Origin: an uncultured Lachnospiraceae bacterium
Lineage (GTDB): Bacteria; Bacillota; Clostridia; Lachnospirales; Lachnospiraceae
NCBI GenBank assembly: GCA_902779575.1
Contig: CACZBW010000006.1
Location: forward strand, 1-64,000
Direction: 5' to 3'
Length of the DNA: 64,000 nucleotides
Made by a program: the position numbers and the translations under genes. Shown in pieces: positions 7,466 through 16,625 of this stretch. A model generated the notes under the pieces. The model had not been told where the DNA came from. It saw only the letters and a list, made by a program, of their open reading frames with translations, and made no database searches. How positions within the stretch are numbered: the first letter of the stretch is position 1; every line of letters begins with the position of its first letter.

Positions 7466-8203
7466 TCACAGATATTCAATCGATACCAGCGTAAGACCTT
7501 CCGGGCGGGCAGTGTCTCCCGCCAGCGACCGGTCCTTTGCCTCCAGCACCGTCTTCATCTCTTCCGGCTCCATCTGTCCTCCGCCCACCCGAAGCAGGGT
7601 TCCGACGATAATCCGGACCATGTTGTACAGAAAACCGTCTCCGGTGATTGTAACGGTAATCATATCGCCGCTCCGCTCCACGGAGATGGCCTCAATGGTC
7701 CTGATATGGTTCGGACGGTCCGGCTTTGCCGTGCAGAAGGAGGAAAAATCATGCCTTCCTTTCAGGCAGTCCGCAGCCTTCTGCATCCGTTTTTCATCCA
7801 GATCGTAATAATAGAAGGTGGAGTAGCGGGATACCAGCGGATTCGGGATGGCCCGGTTCCAGATCTGATAACGGTAAGTCTTCCGCACTTTACAGAAACG
7901 GGGATGGAAATCATCCGCCACCTGTTCCGATCTCTGCACCTTGATATCCGAAGGCAGCCTCGTATTCATCGCAAAGGCGATCTTCTCAACCGGCATCCGT
8001 GCGCTGGTATTGAAGACCGCTACATTCCCGAGGGCATGGACCCCCGCGTCCGTCCGGCTAGCCCCGAGTACATGGATCTCCTCGCGCAGCAGTTCGGACA
8101 GGTGCTTATTCAGTTCTTCCTCGATCGTATCCCCCTCCGGCTGGATCTGCCATCCGTGGTAGGCTGTGCCGTCGTAGGCTACCGTCAGTTTTACTCTCTT
8201 CAT
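7466..8203 (-). CDS. truA: tRNA pseudouridine(38-40) synthase
   Basis: 245 residues. TruA isomerises uridines 38-40 in the tRNA anticodon stem. The start reads MKRVKLTVAYDGTAYHGWQ, and the catalytic aspartate lies in GASRTDAGVHALGN near residue 55. RYQIWNR and GDGFLYNMVRIIVGTLL are also family landmarks. The ATG at 8203 is chosen because it matches the family N-terminus; an upstream TTG at 8212 would add three residues, and neither has a strong binding site. It follows ecfT by about 100 bases, and is probably translated from the ecf operon transcript. The rplM promoter begins right after its stop. Confidence 0.94.
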   Translation of the reverse strand: MKRVKLTVAYDGTAYHGWQIQPEGDTIEEELNKHLSELLREEIHVLGASRTDAGVHALGNVAVFNTSARMPVEKIAFAMNTRLPSDIKVQRSEQVADDFHPRFCKVRKTYRYQIWNRAIPNPLVSRYSTFYYYDLDEKRMQKAADCLKGRHDFSSFCTAKPDRPNHIRTIEAISVERSGDMITVTITGDGFLYNMVRIIVGTLLRVGGGQMEPEEMKTVLEAKDRSLAGDTARPEGLTLVSIEYL

Positions 8204-8304
8204 GTTATGCAAAAATGTTCTTCTGCGCTATGCTGCTTTCCCGGCCGCGCCACGCCATGAAAAAGCGGTATGCGTCTGCGCTGCGGTTTCTGCAGCAGCT
8301 GCTT

Positions 8305-9123
8305 TTATAAAGGAAAATCAATCTTAATATATTTTCGTGTGAGGAACATGACGATAAGATATAAAACAAACAGCAGGTAGCTGACATAATCTCTGGTCTT
8401 GTAAACCAGCGGCTTCATCTTCGTCCGTCCCTCTCCGCCGTGATAGCCTCTGGCCTCCATGGCCATCGCAAGATCGTTGGCCCTGCGGAAGGCGGCAACA
8501 AAAAGGGGAACCAGAAGCGGTACCAGAGCCTTCGCTTTCTTTATGATCCCGCCGGAATCAAAATCAGCGCCTCTGGCTTCCTGGGCCCGGATAATCTTGT
8601 CGGTTTCATCCATCAGGATCGGGATAAAGCGGAGCGCGATGCTCATCATCATAGCGACCTCATGGACCGGGAAATGAATCTTCTTCAGGCCTCTCAGACC
8701 GGTCTCAAGCCCGTCTGTCAGCTGGTTCGGGGTTGTCGTCAGGGTCATGACGCTGGAGCCGATAATCAGGTAGGACAGGCGGAAGGCCATGTGGATCGCC
8801 ATGCGCAGTCCTTCCTGCGTGATCGTCAGTTTCCAGAAGCGCACAAGCACTGTACCCGGGGTCAGAAAAAGGTTAAACAGCGCCGTGATCAGCATCAGGA
8901 CAAAGATGGCCCGCAGACCTTTCAGCATGAACTTCGGCGGGACCTCACTGATGCGGATCACGATAACAAGTACAGCTGTCGCCACGATATAAGCGCTTAT
9001 GGATCCGAACGCAAAAAGAGAAATGATAAATACCAGCGTGCCCACCAGTTTTACGCGCGGATCCAGTCTGTGTATGATAGAAGTGCCAGGATAATACTGG
9101 CCCAGTGTTATGTCTTTGAGCAT
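8305..9123 (-). CDS. ecfT: Energy-coupling factor transporter transmembrane protein EcfT
   Basis: 272 residues beginning MLKDITLGQYYPGTSIIHRL. Several hydrophobic helices (residues 28-65, 70-130, 245-265) are followed by the two coupling-helix Ala-Arg-Gly motifs AQEARGADF and AMEARGYHGG that touch the ATPases. It forms the shared membrane scaffold of group II ECF importers, to which vitamin-specific S components encoded elsewhere bind. GGAGAG lies upstream of the ATG. It sits directly after ecfA2 in the standard ecfA1-ecfA2-ecfT-truA order. Confidence 0.95.
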   Translation of the reverse strand: MLKDITLGQYYPGTSIIHRLDPRVKLVGTLVFIISLFAFGSISAYIVATAVLVIVIRISEVPPKFMLKGLRAIFVLMLITALFNLFLTPGTVLVRFWKLTITQEGLRMAIHMAFRLSYLIIGSSVMTLTTTPNQLTDGLETGLRGLKKIHFPVHEVAMMMSIALRFIPILMDETDKIIRAQEARGADFDSGGIIKKAKALVPLLVPLFVAAFRRANDLAMAMEARGYHGGEGRTKMKPLVYKTRDYVSYLLFVLYLIVMFLTRKYIKIDFPL

Positions 9124-9160
9124 ATCCGAACTCTCTCCGCCTTTTTCTTCTGCCGGGCCT

Positions 9161-10012
9161 TCATCCCTTATTCAGGACCCGGAGAATCTCATCCCTGGCC
9201 TGCGGAACGGTGGACGCATCCGCGTTCACATCCCAGCCGTCTTTCAGCAGCGCCTGCATGACATAGGTCATCTGCGGCGCGGCCAGCCCGACCTTTTCCA
9301 GCTCCCGTGCATGCCGGAAGACTCCGGACGGCGCGTCATCATAGAGAATCTTCCCCTCGTCCAGCACGATAATCCTGCTGACGCAGCCGGCCACATCCTC
9401 CATACTGTGGGAGACAAGGATTACTGTTATATTCTGACTTTCATGAAGTTCTTTCAGAAGAGCCAGGATCTCATCGCGCCCCTTCGGATCCATGCCGGCT
9501 GTCGGTTCGTCCAGTACCAGGACCTTCGGTTTCATCGCCAGGATTCCGGCAATCGCCACTCTCCGTTTCTGTCCGCCGGACAGATCGAAGGGGGATTTTT
9601 CATAATAGCTCTCATCCAGTCCGACCGCGGCCAGGGCTTCTTTGGCCCGTGCCAGGACCTCTTCATCCGAAAGTCCCTGATTGTGCGGTCCGAAACAGAC
9701 GTCTTTCAGTACTTCCGCCTCAAAGAGCTGGTATTCCGGATACTGAAAGACCAGGCCGACCTTGCCGCGGAGCTTCTTAAGGGAATATCCTTCCGAACGG
9801 ATATCCTCCCCGTCGACAAGAATCCTTCCCGAACTTGCCTTGTTCAGGCCGTTCAGGTGCTGGATCAGAGTGGATTTCCCGGAACCGGTATGGCCGATCA
9901 GCCCGATGAACTCTCCATCCCCGATCTCCAGACTGATATCGTCCAGTGCTTTCTTCTCAAAGGAGGTTCCTTCTCCGTATATATAACTTAGATGTTCGAT
10001 CCTGATCGGCAT
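9161..10012 (-). CDS. ecfA2: Energy-coupling factor transporter ATPase EcfA2
   Basis: 283 residues of an ABC ATPase. Walker A is GHTGSGKST, the signature is LSGGQKRRVAIAG, Walker B is VLVLDEPTAGMDP and the switch histidine lies in ILVSHSMEDV. The start MPIRIEHLSYIYGEGTSFEK fits the A2 type. It pairs with EcfA1 to drive ECF vitamin import. GGGGAGG precedes the ATG by 5 bases. Follows ecfA1 after 27 bases. Confidence 0.95.
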   Translation of the reverse strand: MPIRIEHLSYIYGEGTSFEKKALDDISLEIGDGEFIGLIGHTGSGKSTLIQHLNGLNKASSGRILVDGEDIRSEGYSLKKLRGKVGLVFQYPEYQLFEAEVLKDVCFGPHNQGLSDEEVLARAKEALAAVGLDESYYEKSPFDLSGGQKRRVAIAGILAMKPKVLVLDEPTAGMDPKGRDEILALLKELHESQNITVILVSHSMEDVAGCVSRIIVLDEGKILYDDAPSGVFRHARELEKVGLAAPQMTYVMQALLKDGWDVNADASTVPQARDEILRVLNKG

Positions 10013-10039
10013 AGATCCTCCCCTGCCTGCTTTCCTGTC

Positions 10040-10927
10040 TTATGCTTCCGCTCCGCTTCTTCCGCGGACCCGGTCCAGAGCCTTAGTAAACTCTTCAATC
10101 GTCAGAATCCCGTCCGGCAGTGGAAGCCCTGCCTTTTTCAGTTCCCAGGCCAGCTCCGTAACCTGCGGAACGCCCAGGCGAAGCTCTCTGAGTTTTTCCA
10201 CCTGTGAGAAAATCTCCCGCGGAGTACCGGTCATGACAACCTTCGCGCTGTCCATGACGATCACCCGGTCCGCATGGATCACTTCCTCCATGTAATGGGT
10301 GATCAGGATGACCGTTATGCCCTCTTTCCGGTTCAGTTCCCGGACGGTTTCAATGACTTCCTTCCGTCCGCCGGGATCCAGCATGGCCGTCGGCTCATCC
10401 AGAACGATGCATTTGGGCAGCATGGCAATGACGCCCGCGATGGCGACTCTCTGCTTCTGTCCGCCTGACAGGCGGTTCGGGGAAGAGCCGCGATATTTCC
10501 ACATATCGACCGCCCGCAGCGCCCGTTCGGCCCGCTCCCAGATCTGCTTTGTGGGAACCCCCATATTCTCGGGTCCGAATCCGACGTCCTCCTCCACAAC
10601 GGAAGCAATGATCTGGTTGTCCGGATTCTGGAAAACCATGCCTGCGCACTGACGGATCTCCCAGAGCTTCGACTCGTCCCTGGTATCATTGCCGTCCACA
10701 TAAAGGGTTCCCTCGCCGGGAAGGAGAAGCGCATTGATCTGCTTCGCCAGCGTAGACTTCCCGGAACCGTTATGGCCCAGGATCGCGATAAACTGTCCCG
10801 CTTCCACATCCAGGTCCACATGGTCCAGAGCCAGCTGCGCCGAGTCGACTTTGCCGTCCTCATCATAATGAAGATAGTTATAGGTAATGCCCTGTCCCTC
10901 GATTATATTCCTGTTTTTCTTTCTCAT
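10040..10927 (-). CDS. ecfA1: Energy-coupling factor transporter ATPase EcfA1
   Basis: 295 residues, ABC ATPase with Walker A GHNGSGKST, signature LSGGQKQRVAIAG, Walker B CIVLDEPTAMLDP and switch ILITHYMEEV. The region NPDNQIIASVVEEDVGFGPE is typical of EcfA1. With EcfA2 and EcfT it forms the energising module of ECF transporters at the cytoplasmic membrane face. Only a weak GGGACAG precedes the ATG. First gene of the ecf-truA unit, with a promoter about 170 bases upstream at the 3' edge of malQ. Confidence 0.95.
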   Translation of the reverse strand: MRKKNRNIIEGQGITYNYLHYDEDGKVDSAQLALDHVDLDVEAGQFIAILGHNGSGKSTLAKQINALLLPGEGTLYVDGNDTRDESKLWEIRQCAGMVFQNPDNQIIASVVEEDVGFGPENMGVPTKQIWERAERALRAVDMWKYRGSSPNRLSGGQKQRVAIAGVIAMLPKCIVLDEPTAMLDPGGRKEVIETVRELNRKEGITVILITHYMEEVIHADRVIVMDSAKVVMTGTPREIFSQVEKLRELRLGVPQVTELAWELKKAGLPLPDGILTIEEFTKALDRVRGRSGAEA

Positions 10928-11097
10928 ACATTCTGTCCCGTACCTGAACCATTTTCAAAAGAAACACGGATTCCAGGGTCTCAAAAGCTGGTATTCAGAA
11001 TAAAGCAGTATTTCCCTAAGAACACGGAATAAAAGCCAAAATAAAAACCGAGTCAGTCAGCGTTCCCCTGCATCAGGTCCTCTCCCGGTTCTGCCCG

Positions 11098-11126
11098 ATT
11101 ATAGCAATTAAGGCTCCCGAATGCAA
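11098..11126 (-). promoter_or_regulatory. Promoter of the ecfA1-ecfA2-ecfT-truA operon (extended -10)
   Basis: TATAAT (11103-11098) preceded by TGC gives an extended -10, with a partial -35 TTGCAT 17 bases upstream. It lies between malQ and ecfA1. The 205-base gap otherwise shows no gene. Confidence 0.65.
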
Positions 11127-11133
11127 CAGAAAG

Positions 11134-12633
11134 TCAGCTTCTCTCCCGGGCGCTGATCTGCGTCAGGCGCCGGATGCCGGCGGCCAGTTCGTCCGTGAAG
11201 GCATCCTCCTTCATCCTCCAGCACCAGTTTCCGCCCAGGGTTGAGGGGTGATTCATGCGGGCCTCAGCGCCCAGGCAGAGGTAATCCTGCATGGGGATCA
11301 CGCACAGATCCGACACGCTCTCCATGGCCATACGGATCAGGATCAGGTTGCGTTCCCTGTCCGTCATCTCCGGACTTAAACCCGCGTAGTCATCCGCCAG
11401 CCTGCGGTCCTCCTCATTCAGCTCCCAGTACCAGGCGGCAAGGGTCTGGTTGTCATGGGTTCCCGTATAGACGACGGTATTAGGCACGTAGCTGTGCGGC
11501 AGATAATCGCTGCTCTCCCTGGAATCAAAGGCGAATTCCAGAACCTTCATTCCCGGGAATCCGGAATCCTTTACCAGCTTTATCACAGACGGTGTCAGAT
11601 AACCGAGATCCTCCGCGATGATGGATCTGGGCGTCACCGCAGGATTTTCAGAAAGCGCCCGGAAAAGCTTCATGCCGGGTCCCGCCTCCCAGTGTCCCCC
11701 GGCCGCGGTCGGCGCTCCGGCCGGAACAGAATAGTATTCGTCAAAGCCGCGGAAATGATCGATCCGCACGATATCATACAGATTCAGGCAGAAGCGGATC
11801 CGCTCTTTCCACCAGGCAAATCCGCTCTCTTCCTGCGCGGCCCAGTTATACAGAGGATTGCCCCACAGCTGGCCGTCCGCGGAGAAAGCGTCCGGCGGGC
11901 ATCCCGCCACAGCGACAGGCCTGTGATCTTCGTCGAACTGGAAAAGCTCCGGATGCGACCAGGAATCCGAAGAATCGGCAGCCACATAAATCGGGATATC
12001 TCCGATAACCTCAACGCCAAGTTCATTTGCGTACTTCTTCAGGGCGCACCACTGCTGCGTAAATTTGTACTGGAGGAAGCGGTAGAAATCCGCCTGCTCT
12101 TTCGTCCTGCTTTCCCAGGCCGCTATGGCTTCCGCTTTTCTGAGCCGGATCTCATCGGGCCATTCGAACCAGCTTCGTCCGCCCATCTCATCTTTGATTG
12201 CCATGAAGAGACAGTAATCGTCCAGCCAGAAAGCGTTTTCCCTGCAGAATTTCCGGAACGCATCATCGGAGGCTATTTCGCTTCTTTCAAAAGCTTGCTT
12301 CAGGAGCGTGAAACGGTTCTCATAAAGCTTCTGATAATCCACCCTGCTCTCATCGTCCTGCCCGAAGTCCGGCGTCCTGACTTCCTCCTCCGTCACAAGA
12401 CCTTCCTGCAGCAAAGTGTCCAGGTCAATGAAATAAGGATTTCCCGCGAATGCGGAAAAAGACTGGTAAGGAGAATCCCCGTATCCTGTCGGACCCAGAG
12501 GGAGAATCTGCCAGAAACGCTGTCCGGCTTTCCGGATCTGGCGGATCACACGCCTTGCGCTTTCTGAAAAACTGCCGATCCCATAGGGGGACGGCAGGCT
12601 GGAAACGGGCAATAATATTCCTGCAGCTCTCAT
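11134..12633 (-). CDS. malQ: 4-alpha-glucanotransferase (amylomaltase)
   Basis: 499 residues of glycoside hydrolase family 77, which moves alpha-1,4-glucan segments between maltodextrins in the cytoplasm. The N-terminus MRAAGILLPVSSLPSPYGIG and FWQILPLGPTGYGDSPYQS are typical. The nucleophile aspartate lies in DIVRIDHFRGF, the acid/base glutamate in IIAEDLGYLT, and the third carboxylate in YTGTHDNQT. The ATG at 12633 has AGGAGG 10 bases upstream; the longer in-frame extension to 12801 covers the promoter and is not used. Monocistronic by appearance, with its own promoter and the ecf promoter starting right behind it; I see no convincing terminator. Confidence 0.96.
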   Translation of the reverse strand: MRAAGILLPVSSLPSPYGIGSFSESARRVIRQIRKAGQRFWQILPLGPTGYGDSPYQSFSAFAGNPYFIDLDTLLQEGLVTEEEVRTPDFGQDDESRVDYQKLYENRFTLLKQAFERSEIASDDAFRKFCRENAFWLDDYCLFMAIKDEMGGRSWFEWPDEIRLRKAEAIAAWESRTKEQADFYRFLQYKFTQQWCALKKYANELGVEVIGDIPIYVAADSSDSWSHPELFQFDEDHRPVAVAGCPPDAFSADGQLWGNPLYNWAAQEESGFAWWKERIRFCLNLYDIVRIDHFRGFDEYYSVPAGAPTAAGGHWEAGPGMKLFRALSENPAVTPRSIIAEDLGYLTPSVIKLVKDSGFPGMKVLEFAFDSRESSDYLPHSYVPNTVVYTGTHDNQTLAAWYWELNEEDRRLADDYAGLSPEMTDRERNLILIRMAMESVSDLCVIPMQDYLCLGAEARMNHPSTLGGNWCWRMKEDAFTDELAAGIRRLTQISARERS

Positions 12634-12693
12634 ATCGGACTTTACCTCCTGAAAAAACAGCCTTGCGGCCTGTGGCTTTCCATTTCTGCCTGC

Positions 12694-12722
12694 ATGATAG
12701 CATAGCGCCCGGAAATGTGCAA
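12694..12722 (-). promoter_or_regulatory. Promoter of malQ (extended -10)
   Basis: TTGCAC (12722-12717), 17-base spacer, TGC-TATCAT (-10 at 12699-12694). It sits about 60 bases before the malQ ATG. Confidence 0.7.
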
Positions 12723-12745
12723 TTAAGGCTGCGGTTCCCTGCTCT

Positions 12746-12838
12746 TTTGAAATCAGCTCCGCTTCGCCGCGCCTGCATGTAAAAAAAGCTTCTGATTTCA
12801 AACAGGGCCTGCGGACCGCGAATCACAGCAGGCTTTTT
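12746..12838. repeat. Inverted repeat and hairpin between malQ and the cyclophilin gene
   Basis: TTTGAAATCAG (12746-12756) is the exact reverse complement of CTGATTTCAAA (12792-12802). Right behind it GCCTGC (12807-12812) and GCAGGC (12828-12833) form a second hairpin followed by TTTTTC, like a plus-strand terminator although no plus-strand gene ends here. The remaining gap to 13013 contains only a weak TGG-TATGAT -10 like element at 12857-12862 that may serve the cyclophilin gene. Confidence 0.5.
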
Positions 12839-13013
12839 CATCTGATCAGAATGTGGTATGATAACAGGAAGCGGCGGTGCAATGCCGCGGATGTACATCC
12901 GGAATCCGGCAGCCGGATTCCCCTTACGCCCGTGCGCAGTTCCGTATGAACGGACTGGTTCCGCCGGCCGCAGATTCAAAACAGACAGTTCCCTTAAAGA
13001 AAGGACAAATCCA

Positions 13014-13538
13014 ATGGCACAGAATCCGATTATCACGATTACCATGGAAGACGGCGGCGTCATGAAAGCCGAACTCTATCCGGAATATGCCCCGAACACC
13101 GTCAACAACTTCCTCTCTCTGGCAGCGTCCGGCTTCTATAACGGGCTGATTTTCCATCGTGTTATCCCGGGCTTCATGATCCAGGGCGGCGATCCGGAAG
13201 GATCCGGCATGGGCGGTCCCGGCTATTCCATCAAAGGCGAATTCCGCCGCAACGGTTTCAAGGCGAATACCCTGAAGCATACAGCCGGCGTTCTCTCCAT
13301 GGCGCGCGCCATGAACCCGAACTCCGCCGGCTCCCAGTTCTTTATCATGCATAAGAACGCACCGCACCTTGACGGGGATTACGCTGCGTTCGGCAAGGTC
13401 ATAGAAGGCATGGATGTCGTGGACAGAATCGCATCCGTGCAGACCGACTACTCCGACCGTCCGATGGAAGATCAGGTGATCCGCTCGATGACTGTTGAGA
13501 CTTTTGGAGAGAACTATCCGGAACCGGAAAAAATCTGA
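13014..13538 (+). CDS. Peptidyl-prolyl cis-trans isomerase, cyclophilin type
   Basis: 174 residues starting [15 protein letters not shown]. Cyclophilin fold with [38 protein letters not shown] and [18 protein letters not shown]; the catalytic arginine is in [13 protein letters not shown]. No signal peptide, so cytoplasmic. It speeds proline isomerisation during folding. The ATG at 13014 has AAAGGA 8 bases upstream; the longer in-frame reading from 12858 lacks a start signal. Monocistronic on the plus strand amid minus-strand genes, closed by its own terminator. Confidence 0.95.
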   Translation: MAQNPIITITMEDGGVMKAELYPEYAPNTVNNFLSLAASGFYNGLIFHRVIPGFMIQGGDPEGSGMGGPGYSIKGEFRRNGFKANTLKHTAGVLSMARAMNPNSAGSQFFIMHKNAPHLDGDYAAFGKVIEGMDVVDRIASVQTDYSDRPMEDQVIRSMTVETFGENYPEPEKI

Positions 13539-13572
13539 TAAACACTGACAGATCCGTGTTTCCCGGAGCCGG

Positions 13573-13640
13573 ACATTTCGGTACAGAACAGCTGTCATTC
13601 CGGGCAGATATTCCGTATCACGGCAGATACACCGAAATGT
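13573..13640. repeat. 10-bp inverted repeat downstream of the cyclophilin gene
   Basis: ACATTTCGGT (13573-13582) and ACCGAAATGT (13631-13640) are exact reverse complements 48 bases apart, between the cyclophilin stop and its terminator. Function unknown; possibly an mRNA 3' structure. Confidence 0.5.
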
Positions 13641-13651
13641 TTCCGAAAAGT

Positions 13652-13712
13652 AAACCGTTCAGGGCGTATGATGGTATGCGGCATCATATCAATGCTCTGA
13701 GCGGTTTTATTG
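13652..13712 (+). terminator. Terminator of the cyclophilin gene
   Basis: AAACCGTTCAG pairs with CTGAGCGGTTTT (one G-U) around an inner TATGATG/CATCATA stem, followed by TTTTATTG. Confidence 0.7.
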
Positions 13713-13723
13713 TACGGTTCATA

Positions 13724-14695
13724 TCAGCAGCTCTCTTTTTCATATTCTTCCGCGGTTAATTTCCACAGATCCGTGCTGTATCCGCTCCCGGCCTCCCCGG
13801 GATCGTCCTCCCTTGAAAAGCCAAGGCGGCGCGCAAGCCGGATGGATTCCGTATTCCCTCCGCCGATCCCGGCATAGATCTCTCCGCATTCAAGCTCCCG
13901 GAAGGCAAAGTCCAGAACCGCCCTGCAGGCCTCCAGCGCATATCCTTTTCCTCTCATTTCCCTGGCGATCAGGTAGCCCAGCTCCACTCTGCCTTCCGGC
14001 GTACGCCGGTCCGCAGCGGGCATCAGGCCGCAGCGCCCGATTACCGCTCCGCTCTGCCGTTCAAGCACTGTCCAGAGCCCGAAACCGAAAAAAGAATAGG
14101 CGTACTGAATATATCGCAGAAATTTCTCCCTCTCTGCTTCCGGATCCCCGGAGAATGCGTCTGTCGTCGCGTCCGGGGTAAGCTCCCGGCTCATCCGGAA
14201 GATGGAATCAAAATCCTCCGCGATGCTCTCCCGGAGAATCAGTCTTTCCGTCTCCGCAATCCGGACGGGCAGATGGTGAAAATGCGTAAGCACATTCCGG
14301 AAGAATACCGCGTCCAGATCTTCAAAAGAAGAAAGAACCAATTCTGTTCCCGGGAAGAAGGAAGCCGCCTCAGCGCCGCACTGAAAACCGATCACGCAGA
14401 TCTCATTTTCCATCAATGCCTGCGCCAGAGCGGAATCATCCGTTACAAGGACCAGCTCCCGGTTTTTATCGGCATCCCCGCGCAGGATCAGGCTTTTCAC
14501 AGCCTGCGGAATGCCGGCAGATTCCGCTTTTCTCCCCCCGTCTTCAGAAAAAACCTTTTCTGTCAGCTGCAGATATTCCCATCTGACCTTCTCCGTTTCC
14601 AGCCGGGCAGCCATGCCGGCTGCGCCGGGCAGTGTCATAAAGTATTCCAGGTTCCCTGCATTCAGGGCAAAAAGAAGCTGAAGCTGATCTCCCAT
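13724..14695 (-). CDS. GNAT acetyltransferase with N-terminal HAD-like domain
   Basis: 323 residues. Residues 160-320 form a GNAT N-acetyltransferase of the RimJ/RimL type (ETERLILRESIAEDFDSIF, VELGYLIAREMRGKGYALEA for acetyl-CoA, NTESIRLARRLGF). Residues 1-150 resemble the remnant HAD-like domain found ahead of GNAT in some Lachnospiraceae proteins (RELVLVTDDSALAQALMENE, VIGFQ); its catalytic aspartates are not evident, so it may only bind. Substrate unknown. The ATG at 14695 has AAGGAAGG upstream; an earlier in-frame ATG at 14737 lies inside the rplQ terminator region and is unlikely. Convergent with the cyclophilin gene. Confidence 0.8.
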   Translation of the reverse strand: MGDQLQLLFALNAGNLEYFMTLPGAAGMAARLETEKVRWEYLQLTEKVFSEDGGRKAESAGIPQAVKSLILRGDADKNRELVLVTDDSALAQALMENEICVIGFQCGAEAASFFPGTELVLSSFEDLDAVFFRNVLTHFHHLPVRIAETERLILRESIAEDFDSIFRMSRELTPDATTDAFSGDPEAEREKFLRYIQYAYSFFGFGLWTVLERQSGAVIGRCGLMPAADRRTPEGRVELGYLIAREMRGKGYALEACRAVLDFAFRELECGEIYAGIGGGNTESIRLARRLGFSREDDPGEAGSGYSTDLWKLTAEEYEKESC

Positions 14696-14739
14696 TTTTG
14701 CCTTCCTTTCCATGAGAAAGCGAAAAAACATTGACACTG

Positions 14740-14782
14740 AAAAACCGGCACGCAGAACGCTTCTGTTCTGTGTGCCGGCCCT
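14740..14782 (-). terminator. Terminator of the rpsM-rplQ operon
   Basis: CCGGCACACAGAAC pairs with GTTCTGCGTGCCGG (one mismatch) on the minus strand and runs into TTTTTC, 17 bases after the rplQ stop. Confidence 0.85.
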
Positions 14783-14798
14783 GATTCAGATCAATCTG

Positions 14799-15335
14799 TC
14801 AGACCAGTTCAAGTACGACTTCCATCGCACCGTCGCCGCGGCGCTGCCCGATCTTGATGATACGGGTATAACCACCGTTGCGTCCTGCGTACTTGGGTGC
14901 AATCTCATCAAAAAGCTTTGCAACCATGTCGACCTGCTTGGTATTTCTCTTTTTGCCTGCTGCTTCCTTCGGAACTTCCTTGACCGGATAAAGAACCTTC
15001 AGCATCTGGCGTCTTGCGTGAAGTCTTGCCGGCTTATCCTTCTTGATCTCCTTCTGGACTTCATCGTAAACCGTAACCTTATGTCCGTCGACAACTTCCT
15101 TGACTCTCTTGCCGTCCTTGTCCTTGCGCGGAACCTTGGCTGTCACGGTGACATTCTCATAATCATCTTTCTCTCTGACTGCAAGGGCGATCAGACCTTC
15201 CGCGATCTTAGCGGCTTCCTTTGCCTTTGCCTCGGTGGTGATGATTCTGCCATGATAAAGCAGCATGGTAACCTGGTTGCGGAGCAGAGCTTTTCTCTGG
15301 GAAGCGGTTCTGCTCAACTTTCTGTATCCTGACAT
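14799..15335 (-). CDS. rplQ: 50S ribosomal protein L17, long form
   Basis: 178 residues starting [20 protein letters not shown]. Bacterial L17 is usually 115-130 residues; here roughly residues 70-130 ([20 protein letters not shown] onward) form a charged insertion before [20 protein letters not shown] and the closing [21 protein letters not shown] recall such extended L17 in Lachnospiraceae. The ATG at 15335 has GGAGG 8 bases upstream. Last gene of the alpha-operon block, followed by a strong terminator. Confidence 0.96.
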   Translation of the reverse strand: MSGYRKLSRTASQRKALLRNQVTMLLYHGRIITTEAKAKEAAKIAEGLIALAVREKDDYENVTVTAKVPRKDKDGKRVKEVVDGHKVTVYDEVQKEIKKDKPARLHARRQMLKVLYPVKEVPKEAAGKKRNTKQVDMVAKLFDEIAPKYAGRNGGYTRIIKIGQRRGDGAMEVVLELV

Positions 15336-15489
15336 GTCTGTATCCTCCAATTCATGCCTGCATGCGCGCTTTCTTCGGTCTTACCGCCGGCAGGCGTATT
15401 TGTGTCATCTTTCTGTAACGGTTATCCGCAGTTCTGCCGCGGAATACAGTCCTGATTCTTTCCCGGTCTCCGGGACACCGGACAGGAGT

Positions 15490-16449
15490 TTAAAGCTCTT
15501 CGCCTGACCTCAGGCTCAGGCCGAGTTCTTTCAGCTTTGCGAGAACCTCTTCCAGCGACTTGCGGCCGAGGTTTCGGACCTTCATCATGTCTTCCGAAGT
15601 CTTGTTGCAAAGCTCTCCCACGGTGTTGATTCCGGCTCTCTTGAGGCAGTTGTAGGATCTGACGGAGAGTTCCAGCTCATCGATCGTCATCTCAAGGATT
15701 CCGCCGTCCGTCTGTCCTTCCGGCTGCGTCAGCACAGGCTGAAGCGGCGTATCCGACAGATCAATGAAAAGCTTCAGATGATCGCTGAGTACCTTTGCCG
15801 CCATGCTGACAGCCTTGTCCGGAGCAAGCGTTCCGTTCGTCCAGACATCCAGTGTCAGCTTGTCATAATCGGTATCCTGGCCGACACGGGTATTCTCAAC
15901 TGTCATATTCACACGCTCAACCGGTGTATAGATCGCGTCAACAGCGATCACGCCGATCGGCATATCATCCTTTTTGCCCTTGTCCGCGCTCACATAGCCT
16001 CTGCCGTTCGTGATGGTGAGTTCCATGCTGAGCTTGCAGTCCGGTCCTCCGTTCAGTGTCGCAATGACCTGATCCGGATTTACGATCTCAATATCCTGAT
16101 CCACATCGATGTCCGCTCCGGTCACTCTGCCTTCGCTGGAAAATTCGATATAGGCCGCCTTCGGTTCCTCTGTGCCTGAATTGTTCTTGATCGCCAGATT
16201 CTTGATGTTCAGGATGATCTCTGTGACATCCTCCTTCACACCGGGAATACAGCTGAATTCATGCAGAACGCCATCGATCTTGACCTGGCTCACCGCACTT
16301 CCGGGCAGCGAGGAAAGCATGATCCTGCGAAGAGAGTTGCCAAGGGTCGTTCCGTAGCCGCGCTCAAGCGGTTCCACCACAAAACGGCCATGCCTCTTAT
16401 CCTCAGACATCTCCGCAACTGTAATATTAGGTATGATGAAATCGAACAA
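15490..16449 (-). CDS. rpoA: DNA-directed RNA polymerase subunit alpha
   Basis: 319 residues with both alpha domains. The N-terminal assembly domain contains [20 protein letters not shown]. The C-terminal domain, after a linker near residues 235-250, contains [20 protein letters not shown] and [20 protein letters not shown], which contact UP elements and activators. The start codon is TTG (16449-16447) giving [14 protein letters not shown], with AAGGAGG 7 bases upstream and no ATG alternative at the family N-terminus. The 176-base gap to rpsD contains GC-rich hairpins (for example CGGGG/CCCCG near 16503-16517) but no gene. Confidence 0.97.
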   Translation of the reverse strand: MFDFIIPNITVAEMSEDKRHGRFVVEPLERGYGTTLGNSLRRIMLSSLPGSAVSQVKIDGVLHEFSCIPGVKEDVTEIILNIKNLAIKNNSGTEEPKAAYIEFSSEGRVTGADIDVDQDIEIVNPDQVIATLNGGPDCKLSMELTITNGRGYVSADKGKKDDMPIGVIAVDAIYTPVERVNMTVENTRVGQDTDYDKLTLDVWTNGTLAPDKAVSMAAKVLSDHLKLFIDLSDTPLQPVLTQPEGQTDGGILEMTIDELELSVRSYNCLKRAGINTVGELCNKTSEDMMKVRNLGRKSLEEVLAKLKELGLSLRSGEEL

Positions 16450-16625
16450 TTTAGCCCCTCCTTATAGGTTTTTACGTTTACGAGGGTTGCACTAATCAAA
16501 TACGGGGGACACCCCGACCGAGTTGTATTTACGCGCAGGAGCCCAGACGCTCCTCTGCCTGTAAACAGTAAATGACCGCGGTCCTTGCCGGCTCCTTGAA
16601 AGCAGCAGGGACCGGATTCACCGTA

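Noticed and set aside
12858-13013. N-terminal extension of the cyclophilin
   Set aside because: No binding site for an upstream start; the ATG at 13014 matches the family N-terminus and has AAAGGA upstream.
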